From NCBI GenBank assembly GCA_008000375.1, contig SMOI01000056.1, forward strand, positions 1 to 64,000: 64,000 bases of DNA, given 5' to 3'. Below, piece after piece: positions 1 to 8,909 of this stretch. This DNA is from Poteriospumella lacustris. Taxonomy: Eukaryota > Sar > Chrysophyceae > Chromulinales > Dinobryaceae. The stretch's first letter is position 1. The number at the start of each line of letters is the position of its first letter. The notes under the pieces were generated by a model, which worked only from the letters and a program-made list of their open reading frames with translations, had not been told where the DNA came from and ran no database searches. The position numbers and the translations under genes are program-made.

Positions 1-619
1 GCCGGAGAGGAACGTGTGGTGATGGTAACTAAGAAACTATAAGCTAAATATAGAGGTAGTCGGCATTTAGCGTCACCCTGCTGAAGAAACTGAATTGCCA
101 CAGTTTGAAGCGTGAGCGTGACGAGGATGAAATCTTATATTCCGAAAACAAAACTTACTTCAGTGATCATGTCAAATGCGCCGATGACTTGATCAAATGT
201 TCCCGTCAAAAGGACCTTCAGCATCCATAAAATTAGATATTGGTTTCGATCTTTTCATATCTTAACTTACCAATCTCCATTCCTCATCAATATCAGCACC
301 CTTCATGAAGACTCCAGTCGCAGAACGAATGTGGGCAATGGTTTGACCTAAAATTACGATTCGTTCAATTTCTATCGGCTGAATCTTCAACAACAGAGTC
401 TGCGACCTACCTCCTTTGCCAATAACCCGTGAAAATTGAGTCTTGTTCAACAAGAGTCTGGTAACAGACTTGTTGGGATCATCTTTGGTCATTCCAGCAA
501 TTTCGTCTGCATAGAATTACCAGTAATACAATCAACAACAAAAGATTCGGATCTTTCTGACTTCGTTCGCACTTACCTGGCCTCAGTCTTTTGGGTTGAA
601 TAGCAGCCGCATTTTGCAT
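1..619 (-). CDS. KH-domain RNA-binding protein, partial (C-terminus off the left edge)
   Basis: Exons read on the minus strand: 619-577, 506-411, 347-271, 215-159, and probably 89 down to the edge. Phases agree at the first four. The start ATG (619-617) gives a short lead (MQNAAAIQPKRLRPDE) followed by a type I KH fold: a hydrophobic strand, the invariant loop VIGKGGQTI at about residues 38-46, a variable loop, and a final strand and helix (VLLTGTFDQVIGAFDMI). KH domains bind single-stranded RNA or DNA through the GxxG loop, here GKGG. This arrangement resembles PCBP/hnRNP K-type proteins, so a role in RNA processing or stability is likely. Only one KH module is visible; others may lie outside. 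The last exon (from 89 down) stays open to the edge but is a guess. Introns are 70, 63, 55 and about 69 bp. Confidence 0.8.
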
Positions 620-1406
620 CTCTCTCAACTCTTAAAGGGAACTTCTCCAACTGCGCAGATGAAGGAAGGGGAAGAAATTAATGTTGTAACGAATGCTACT
701 GCTGGAAAAGATAAAAAATAGCCAGCTTTCAGATGAACGTCTTCATCTCTTTTCTCTTCGCTGTGTTGTGGTGCGCCGATCGAAGTTTTTCGCTCGAATT
801 TCCCTCAAAAGTTCTTCACTGCAACTTGAAACCGTTTCAATTTCCTCTCCCGCGAAGACAATCTGACGCACTTCAATGTTTGTTCAACTTGCATGTATCG
901 CCACGTTATCTTGGACAAAGTTGCATAAAAAAGCGATGAAATCCTGTGATAATCTTGCAATCATCGCGATTCGATGAATAAGATAACAAGATATTTCTGC
1001 CCCATTCCTGCGGGATACCTTGGTGCCACGATCTTGGTACCGGTACTCACACCCGGGCACACATTCGCACACAGACAGGCTGATTCTGTTGCTGACCTGC
1101 CGATCATAGTGAGTTTTAATACCAATAAATATCAGTGGATGTACCTTGCATTCTTGTGCTTGTTTTAGATTTGTAATACGACGATCGGCTTCTTTCTTAG
1201 TGTGAAGTAGAACCATTTCTCTTTTAATTAAGTGGTTAATTATATTTAGCTGCATATTTGCGTACTTTCCTATGAAAGCGAACGACTTTGGCTCCGAGTG
1301 GATACTTATATGATGCCCAAGATTTCCCCATTGGATTGGAACGTCAGGGTGATTTTCTTTGAGCATAAGCACAAGTAAGTGGTCTAACAAAGTGGATAGT
1401 GTTGCC
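620..1406. other. Intergenic region, no confident gene
   Basis: This lies between the divergent KH gene and the PTPMT1-like phosphatase. A plus-strand ATG at 733 opens 68 codons that begin like a signal peptide (MNVFISFLFAVLW) and end at 939, but there is no conserved domain. A minus-strand frame is open from 1429 to 884 without a recognisable product. Neither is supported beyond being open. The last 100 bases presumably hold the phosphatase promoter. Confidence 0.35.
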
Positions 1407-2164
1407 ATGGTGAAAGAGGTCGATATCAATAAGATATTGCGATCATCGTCTGATGGGGCTCCAGTGTGGAATCCGTTATTGTTATTGAGCCCAACACGAA
1501 TATTCTACGTTGTTGGAGGATTATGCTTAATCACTTATGCGCTTTTTCAGAAGCATTTGCTACCATTACCGATTTCGAAGGTGGTATCCAAGATATTTTT
1601 CTATCCTACTTTTCCCATCACCGCCTTGATGAGGTTGGGGAATTATTGGACAAAGGTGGATGAGACTTTGTATTTAGGTTGCGCCCCGCTTGATGTTCTC
1701 AATCACCCCTCACAATTACACAAGATGGGTGTTCGAGGAGTGGTCAACATGTGTTACGAATATGGCGGACCAAAACGATCATATGAACGGCTAGGCATTC
1801 AGCAACTTCATTTCCCTGTTGTTGATCACACGGAAGCCTCTTTGGAACACTTGAAAGATGCCGTTGCCTTCATCAAGCAGTATCGTGATCGCGGGGAGAA
1901 AGTTTTAGTTCATTGCAAGGCGGGCCATGGTCGCGGTGCATCAGTTGCCCTTGCTTGGATGATGCATGAGCATCCAGATATGGAAAGCGAGGTATGTTTC
2001 ATATATCTTGTGTGTCTTGCGCGATGAATAACTTTTGCTCAATGCAATTTCTTTAGGAATTGAACAAAATTCTCCGGAGAAGAAGAAAAGTGCGATCAAA
2101 GTTGCACAAGCAGGCCAATATCAAGTCATTTGAATCATTCCTGCGCGGTTTACAGAAGAAATGA
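1407..2164 (+). CDS. Membrane-anchored dual-specificity phosphatase, PTPMT1-like
   Basis: Two exons, 1407-1991 and 2057-2164, separated by a 65-bp GT-AG intron, give about 230 residues. The ATG at 1407 sits in a good context (gccATGg). The catalytic loop is HCKAGHGRG near residue 170, matching the HCxxGxxR signature with Cys nucleophile and Arg. A conserved Asp (VVDHTEAS) lies upstream in the general-acid position. A hydrophobic stretch (about residues 32-48, RIFYVVGGLCLITYALF) suggests an N-terminal membrane anchor. The stretch from VDETLYLG to the P-loop resembles PTPMT1, the mitochondrial phosphatidylglycerophosphate phosphatase of cardiolipin synthesis. The C-terminus is basic. The family is clear; the PTPMT1 assignment and mitochondrial location are inferred from motif layout and the anchor. 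Confidence 0.8.
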
Positions 2165-2185
2165 ACAAAACTGCTGCTACTTCAC

Positions 2186-3442
2186 CTAAATTTCTACTTC
2201 ATCTTTCTGGCTTGGTATACTTGAAGAAGTCAGCGGGTTAAATGTAAATGAAACAACCACATTATTCGAAACGTTCATCATTTCGATTTGACGCCCACTA
2301 CTACCCCGACCACCATGCGATGATCGACTGCTGTTCTGAAAACTGGCCACAGAAATACAAACTGATACCATAACATACGCTTGTATCGCCAGCCCGAGTA
2401 GGAACAACGTAGCAGATGCGACTCGAGTGTTATAGTCGTTTCCTTGTGTAGCATCATCGTGTTCCAAGTTGTCATAACGAAGGAAAAACTCCCCTGACAT
2501 CCAGACGAAGTTTGCTGCTATCCAAAATATTGTGGTGATTGCATCCAAAAAGCGCAGTGTATTTCTTCGATAAAGATATGAGGTCAGGGCATAAACAAAT
2601 ATCGACATGGTACCGCAGCATAATGCGAGCGATTCGAAGACAATAGCAGTGTCTTGGTCATGAGTCAGATCACCTGTTCCCCAAGACCAGCATAAATCTT
2701 TAAGAATCCAAAATAGGATATATGCGTTTTCGATGAAGATCAAAGAAAATCCATATGAAGGACCTGACTGGCTACCCTGTCGTTCATAACCGGCACCATC
2801 GAGCGAAATGATGTTCACGTCATCGCTGTTGTCAAGTTCGGTATTATACTGAAGTTGCTTTGAATAAGATTGAGATCCGTAGAAGAAGAGAATCGCTTCG
2901 TTTTTCGATACGATGTCCTCTTCATCGTCTTCCGGCATCGGTATAAACTTGCAAAACACCAAGATGTACATCGTTATTTGTACACATGATGATATCAAGA
3001 AGAGAGCTGACTTTATATTCACCATATCTTCGACGGTTTGTGCTGAAACTCCGCCCAAAGGAACAGGAGGTCCCAAGTGAACATTTGATGAAGGTGTTTC
3101 AGCCACAAACTCTGTCGTCATCCATAAAAAATTTCCAATCACCCAAATGAGCAGCGAGACATTATAAAATCTGAAGGTCTTTCTGGGATCGAAAATCAAT
3201 AAGAATGCATGGAGAATAACCGAGATTGCGCCAAAAGGAAATCCCAACAGGACGTTTGTTGTCATCCACCCGAAATCTTTCAACAGCCCTGAACAGTTAC
3301 CACAATGGGAGGAGTTAAATTTCAAAGAATATCATAAAACGACGAAATTAAAGGTTGACTTACAACAAACAAGAAGGAGTCTGTCGATCACTGGCAGATA
3401 GGGTAAGACAGTTGAAGTGAGGAAACTGGAATGTGTTGTCAT
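2186..3442 (-). CDS. Multi-pass membrane protein with internal duplication, family not recognised
   Basis: Two exons, 3442-3364 and 3288-2186, give about 393 residues. The first exon supplies the ATG and 26 codons; the 75-bp intron is phase 1. Seven or more hydrophobic segments are visible. The protein consists of two related halves. Each starts with a W-[IL]-LKD-xx-W motif (WLLKDFGW and WILKDLCW) and ends with an N-F-x-W-M-x-x-E-F motif (NFLWMTTEF and NFVWMSGEF). Between the halves is an acidic cytosol-like loop (PMPEDDEEDI) followed by a linker of about 60 residues. The duplicated motif supports the splice choice, because WLLKDFGW only forms across the junction. I do not recognise the family. 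The tail is Ser/Gly/Asn-rich. No catalytic or transport motif could be assigned. Confidence 0.7.
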
Positions 3443-3776
3443 ATTTGACGAGTTGCTTCCAGTTTCCCACAAAATTCAATTGTCGGGTTTGGATATCGAT
3501 CAAAGTAGCAGGATACTGGGCGTTATTTCCAGATTTCAGATGACTGTAGCCTTATTCAACGCAGGTGAAAATCGAAATAATATGTGCAATAGACAAGTGA
3601 TCGGACAGTTCAGAACTTAGGAGCTGATGCGTGGTTGGCCAGCTGCTTCGGGTACGCTCACTTATCATACTGTCCCATATATATGCTATCATTCGCATAA
3701 ACTTATGTACAAAAAGCATAATGTGACAAGACAGTGAAACCAGGCTAGGCAAGTGCACTGAGCAATGTACAGGAAT
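3443..3776. other. Intergenic, nothing recognised
   Basis: This 334-bp stretch lies between the start of the membrane protein gene and the end of the pseudouridine synthase gene, both on the minus strand. Only short chance open frames occur. It probably holds the membrane-protein promoter and the synthase 3' end. Confidence 0.5.
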
Positions 3777-4766
3777 CTACTTCACTGGCGATAATTTACA
3801 AGATTTTTTCAACTTATCTATTTCGACAGACGTCAATTCTCGCCAGTCTCCTTTCTTCAACCCCCTCAGTTTCACAGGTCCGAATGAGACTGATTTGCTA
3901 CTCTCCACGGGAAGGTGAATGCTTTCCAACAACTCCTCAATTTTCGACATTGATAACTTTTCAGATTGAAACACCAGCAAAGATAGTTGGTTCCGCTGGT
4001 CGACATCTTTGAGGACTACCGAGCACTGCGGTAAACTGATTTCCGTCCTAGGAATGGGCTGACCAGAATTCAGAGCTGCCAGTACTTCTTGCGAAATTAA
4101 GCCTCGAACAATCACTTCATACTGTCTACTAAACTCGTATGATGGGTGTGTTAATGGATGGATCCAACCGACATCATTCGTGAGTAACATTAATCCTGAA
4201 TGATCTCGGTCCATCCCACCAACCGGAACCAGGCGCAAGGAATTAGCCTTAGGGATAAGATCAGCTATAGTTTGTCGTCCTTTTTCGTCCTTCAGGATAG
4301 CCAAAACACCCTTCGGTTTGTTGATCACAATCCAATGAACTTCTTTCACATCCGGCAACCCCACCAACCTTCCGTTCACCTGGATACGATCCTTGCGAAT
4401 ATCGACCTTCTTGCCCAACTCAGTTATCAGCGCACCATTCACAATAACTCTTCCATCCAATATCTACAATTCAAACCATCAATAACAACGGGGGGAAAAC
4501 GGAATAAACAATGAGTTCATGCTTACCAATTTTTCCGCGTCTCTTCGCGATGCAACTCCCGCGCGAGATATTACCTTTTGAAGACGTTCAAGGTTGTCAA
4601 GACGAGCACCAGAGTAGAAGCTGGTGGGCTTGAGGGAAGTTTTGGCGGTTCTCGGTGCCACTTGAGTAGATTTGAACAACGAGAAGCTACGCGATTTGGT
4701 ACAGGAACCAAAGTCACTGAACCAAAGCTCAAGAGCTAGGAGAATAAAAAACGTTATTTTGATCAT
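3777..4766 (-). CDS. RsuA/RluB-family pseudouridine synthase, organelle-targeted
   Basis: Exons 4766-4527 and 4463-3777 (62-bp intron, phase 0) encode about 308 residues. An S4 RNA-binding module (about residues 65-110, ERLQKVISRAGVASRRDAEK then LDGRVIVNG) crosses the intron, which confirms the splice. The catalytic core follows: VINKPKGV, then GGMDRDHSGLMLLTND holding the catalytic Asp (usual form GRLDxxTxGLLLLTNDG; here MDRDHSG). This family makes a single pseudouridine in small- or large-subunit rRNA in bacteria and organelles. The N-terminus (MIKITFFILLALELWF) is strongly hydrophobic, like a signal sequence, and a Ser/Lys-rich stretch follows. That fits a bipartite plastid presequence in a complex-plastid alga, though mitochondrial targeting cannot be excluded. 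The first in-frame ATG after an upstream stop was taken as the start. Confidence 0.85.
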
Positions 4767-5219
4767 CAAATCATTGATTTCATCTCTGTCTGTATCTCTG
4801 TATGATTTCAAATGAAATCGAGATTGAATTTAGTGACAAACTATACAAATTCGATAAGTCATTTCTGTGCGTGTGTGTGTGGCTTGATGATGGTTGAGCA
4901 AATGCGTCGTCGCCATCATGTCTATTTAGCCGTTTCGTTCCTAAAATGAGCTTGTACATAAATGTTGAATACAATAACATAAATAGTATTGATACTACTT
5001 GATTCTAATGTACGAGTTTCAGATCGTCGCCGTTTCATCTTCACTTTTGGCTTCAGACTTCCAACTTCGGACTTCGTTCACATCGGGTCCTTTTCGCTTT
5101 TCGCAACATTTCTTCAGTATCGTTCAGAGTACTGGGCACTATACTTCATCAAAGTCACAAAGTCAAGGTTTTGTTTCTTCTTACCGACTTCTTGTTACTC
5201 GCGTTCTCGATCCATCGCC
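4767..5219. promoter_or_regulatory. Divergent intergenic region, RsuA-type gene / LC1
   Basis: This 453-bp segment separates two head-to-head genes, so it should hold both promoters and both 5' untranslated regions. It contains a GT-rich run (gtgtgtgtgt near 4871). No defined promoter element can be assigned by eye. Confidence 0.4.
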
Positions 5220-6137
5220 ATGGTAAGGATCTCTTGATGTTTGTTCAGTGATCTGTGATGATTGATTTCTCGGCATTTCTCTTTCTACACAGACAACTTG
5301 CGCTCAAGCCATCAAAAACTGGGTATGACTTTCATTGACAAATTTACTCTTAGCTACTGAATGCGTGTTAAGCTAATCTCATGTTTATTCGTTTCCAGGA
5401 GGTTGCAAATAATGCTGTAGCAGAAGATGCTGATTTCTTGAAGCTCTATTGTCAGCTTCCGCCGATTCAGAAGATGGATGCTGCTCTGGGCACTTTGAGA
5501 AACTGCGAGTATGTTGATTGAGAATGGATTTGTGCGGTTGATGATTCTCGATCTTTACCATTCTTCTGGTTTTGTCCTGTAGACGCCTCGCTCTATCAAC
5601 GAATAACATTGACAGGATATCAAACTTGGCGGGTATGGCAAGGCTGAAGATCCTATCCTTGGGCAGAAATTTGATTAAGAAGGTACACATGTGGTGTTTA
5701 GCTTCTTGTCTGCCTGCATTTCTGATGAGTTTATGACAGATTGAGAAACTGGAAGAAGTTTCAGCAACTTTGGAGGAGTTATGGGTCAGCTACAATCAAA
5801 TTTCCTCTTTGGATGGACTTTCCTGCTGCACCAATTTGACCACGCTGTATATCTCAAATAACGCGATCAAGTCATGGAGTGAACTTGATAAATTGGTAAG
5901 TCTCTAGATGTACTCAGACTTGTCTTCATTACAATTTACGAACGTGTTCCTGGATGGCAGGCTGGTCTTGCAAATCTGCGAGATGTGCTGTTTGCTGGAA
6001 ACCCTATTTATGACGATATGCCCAAGGAGCAAGCTCGAATTGAAGTTCTTAAGCGTCTTCCTCAAGTCGCTAAAATCGATGGAGACATGGTCAAGCCCAC
6101 CGAAAGAGAGCTTGCGACAGGCGTTGCGCAGGGATAG
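5220..6137 (+). CDS. DNAL1: Axonemal dynein light chain 1 (LC1)
   Basis: Six exons: 5220-5222, 5293-5322, 5399-5508, 5583-5682, 5740-5895, 5961-6137, about 191 residues, all junctions GT-AG and in phase. The first coding exon is only the ATG. The protein follows LC1 along its length: LPPIQKMDAALGTLRNC, then the leucine-rich repeats LALSTNNIDRISNL, LKILSLGRNLIKKIE, LEELWVSYNQISSL and LTTLYISNNAIK, then the cap with LRDVLFAGNPIYD and a final helix. LC1 binds the microtubule-binding stalk of the outer-arm dynein gamma/alpha heavy chain and helps set beat frequency. It is nearly confined to organisms with motile cilia, so this gene is good evidence for a flagellated life stage. Length matches the family (about 190-200). 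Confidence 0.95.
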
Positions 6138-6689
6138 GGGACAACCAAGCTTGCATTGGAGAAAATGTGCTCAATTATAATCGTACATATCGTATACCAA
6201 TGCCATGTCTGCTTTCCACACATGCTGAATGAAAGTGGTAATTGTGCTCAACAAAATTCAATCAAGTCCCCGTTGGGAATTTTACACTCTTTTGTCAATG
6301 AACTGTTTGGAAATCAAAGAATAAAGGTAAAACAGTGATAATAGCGCAGATCTTTGGCACCGTTGCGGCCATACTAAACCTGGTCGGGCCTACAGCAAAC
6401 CCTATACTGTACATTTACTTCAACAAAAAAATTTCATAATGTATAGGTTATATACTTCACATTATGTACGCATACCAATTTAAACGTTTCTGTTCGTTGG
6501 GCTGAGACGTGGCGAAGGTGAGAGAGAGACTTTCGTTTGCTTCGGTTCGTTTGAGAAGAATCGACTTGAGACTGTCGGATTCAGGAAATTATTCAGACCA
6601 TATTTTTGGCAGTAGAACCCACCAATCTTCATTGATCTCTCACCGAACTCTTAGTTCACAGAAGCGGAAGCACAAATATTTGTTCCAGT
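6138..6689. other. Intergenic, nothing recognised
   Basis: This 552-bp stretch lies between LC1 and the next phosphatase. It is AT-rich around 6420-6480. No open frame with a domain, no tRNA-like arms and no clear repeat were seen. The last 200 bases probably hold the promoter and 5' UTR of the phosphatase. Confidence 0.5.
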
Positions 6690-7481
6690 ATGTCCCGCAA
6701 AATTCCCGTTATCGATTTCGACGCTGAAGCAAGAGCCTTGTGGGAGCGTCTCAATTTAGATCCTGAAAGTCGAACAACTGGGCAGTGGAATGCATTGGAC
6801 TCGATTTTTCGTCATCCTACGGGTGGTGGAATTATTTATGTAGGAAACCAAACAGCCGCCGAGAGCTTGACAATGCTAAGGTACACAATTCTGCACAATT
6901 ATTACTTCCGATTGCGGATTTATTTTCTCGTCAACAATGGTATCAACCTTTTGTAGGTCGCATGGCATCACCAGAGTTGTTAACTGTACCCACGGCGAAT
7001 CAAAAATTCCTGACTACCACAAAGGAAAGCTGGACTACTACACGTTTCCTGTAAGATTGGCACTCAGTTCGTTATTCTTTGTCCCTAATCTATCACGTGA
7101 ACTTTTTCAGATAAGTCATTGGCCCCTGTATGTCAACTCAACAAACGCCAGTGTGATTGGTAAGCCATGATGTAATCATGCGCATGGAAATTTTGAGCTA
7201 ACAATCGCTTCGCAAACAATGTAGATTTTACTCAGCCAATGTTTGATTTCATCGAAGAAGCCATTTCCAATGGAGAAAGTGTTCTAGTTCATTGCTTAGC
7301 AGGAGCCCATAGAGCTGGTACGACCGGGGTTTCATGTTTGATCCATTTTGCTCGACTTCCAGCTGCAGATGCTGTTTCAATCGCGAAGAGATGTCGACCT
7401 ATCATTGATCCCATTGGGCAACTTCCAGAATTTCTCCGCAGACTTGAGCGTGCAGAAGAGGCTAGAAGCGCCAGAAAATAG
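6690..7481 (+). CDS. Dual-specificity protein phosphatase
   Basis: Four exons: 6690-6880, 6957-7050, 7111-7159, 7225-7481, about 196 residues, with consistent phase. The P-loop is VLVHCLAGAHRAGTT (HCxxGxxR with an extra hydroxyl residue after the Arg), near residue 130. The upstream core (GGGIIYVGNQTAAESLTML, ITRVVNCTHGES, YYTFPISHWP) is the usual DSP beta-alpha layout of substrate-recognition strand, NC turn and general-acid loop. There is no signal peptide or membrane segment, so it should be soluble. The substrate is unknown; atypical DSPs act on phosphoproteins, RNA 5' ends or lipids. It differs clearly from the phosphatase at 1407-2164 and is not a tandem copy. Confidence 0.85.
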
Positions 7482-7730
7482 GATGGTTTCACTGGTAAAG
7501 ACAAGGATAGCGATGGGTATTGTGCCAACAGCCGCTCTGAAGGCCATATCAGCTATTCTATAAGGTTTTCCACATGCTTTATTTTCCCTCTATTTTGCAT
7601 GTTCGTCTTTTCATTTCCCCGTTTTTCTATTCGTCATATTTCACCATGGCGACCTTGTAAAGACTCGTAGAAGCTGACACAAAGAACTTAATGAGACTAC
7701 ATTTACCCCCATCACTGATCAACAATGAAT

Positions 7731-8633
7731 CTACCTCGGTATTAATCTCAGGAATTCGTCTGGTTTCGATGAAGATATATCCACTTGATTTGCTTGCCCT
7801 CCTTTTTTTAGCGTGAAATTTATCCGCTGAGCATGAAGATATAGGCGATTCTTCAACGGAGGGATCGAACTCTGCCGACTAAAGAGCACCTTATTGAGTG
7901 AAAAGTTTCCATGGATATCGTCTCCAAGAATTGGTACCCCATGCAGTGCGCATTGGATCCGAAGCTGATGAGTGAATCCAGTTTTCGGCTCGAGCAATAA
8001 TTGCGACAGATTATGATCACGGTTGTGTTGCAAGACAGTCACTTCCGTTTTTGCCACTTGCTTTCCCATTCCTTTCTTGAATTCATATTGATCTTCCCAA
8101 GTAAATTTGTGTTTGGCGAAGGATGGCGGCGAATGGACAATGGCCACATATGTTTTCTGTATTTGACGCGTCTTAAAAAGGCCTTTTATTGTCGATGCTG
8201 TTTGTGCGGAGTCCGCAAGCAGAAGAATTCCACTGGTTGCTTTGTCTAACCGATGGAGAAGATGCAAAGAAGACTCTGGCAAACCATTTTCTGCGTTTTT
8301 GATGCTGTAACTTTCTGTTTTTATATTGTACGGAGCATTCAGAATTGATGGTTCGTTGAATTTCATGTGGTTGGGATGAGATAAAACCCCGATTGGCTTT
8401 TCTATTACCCAAAGTCCAATATCAGAAAACATTTGCAGAACTTTCACTTTCTTGTGCCATGGTATCAGGTTCCTCGACATGTCTTCTGAATGGTGAGCTC
8501 TGGGAACTGAAGCCTTTCGAGTATGTTGATGATGGGATGTCCTTGCCAGCTGTCGAATCGGTGACAATCTATCTACGCGCAATGAAATAGTGGTTATGAA
8601 CTGAATGAAAACCCCTAATAGGATCCATTTCAT
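7731..8633 (-). CDS. RluA-family pseudouridine synthase with hydrophobic leader
   Basis: A single exon of 300 residues starts with ATG at 8633. The catalytic motif is LHRLDKATSGILLLA near residue 127, with the catalytic Asp in HRLD; the following KTYVAIV and FTHQLRIQ segments are typical of RluA/RluC/TruC enzymes, which make pseudouridine in rRNA or tRNA. No S4 domain is visible. The N-terminus MKWILLGVFIQFITTISL is a hydrophobic leader followed by a basic, Arg/His-rich stretch, the same style as the RsuA-type enzyme at 3777-4766. This suggests import into an organelle, perhaps the plastid. The gene is intronless, unlike most neighbours. The exact RNA target cannot be told from sequence alone. 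Confidence 0.85.
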   Translation of the reverse strand: MKWILLGVFIQFITTISLRVDRLSPIRQLARTSHHQHTRKASVPRAHHSEDMSRNLIPWHKKVKVLQMFSDIGLWVIEKPIGVLSHPNHMKFNEPSILNAPYNIKTESYSIKNAENGLPESSLHLLHRLDKATSGILLLADSAQTASTIKGLFKTRQIQKTYVAIVHSPPSFAKHKFTWEDQYEFKKGMGKQVAKTEVTVLQHNRDHNLSQLLLEPKTGFTHQLRIQCALHGVPILGDDIHGNFSLNKVLFSRQSSIPPLKNRLYLHAQRINFTLKKGGQANQVDISSSKPDEFLRLIPR

Positions 8634-8909
8634 TGCCTTATTCGATGGAAGTGTGCCTCATGATGCGGCTCGAGCCCGAAATCAAGCATTCCATCCCACA
8701 TCCATGACAAAAGGAACACAAAGCCACCAATGTCCAAAGTCCTCTCTCACTCATCATCAACATCGTCCTTTTTTGTAACGCCTTTTTTCCAAACGAAGTC
8801 GCTTCGCCATGGGTGGCATTATCACAGTAGTTATCCATTATCACCCCTTTGATGAATCCATTTACCAACTGACGCTCAATGCTTACCATACGGACCATAT
8901 ACGACGACA

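Noticed and set aside
884-1429. Long open frame on the minus strand (about 180 codons)
   Set aside because: No recognisable domain, no ATG at its open end, and it overlaps the start of the phosphatase; composition looks non-coding.
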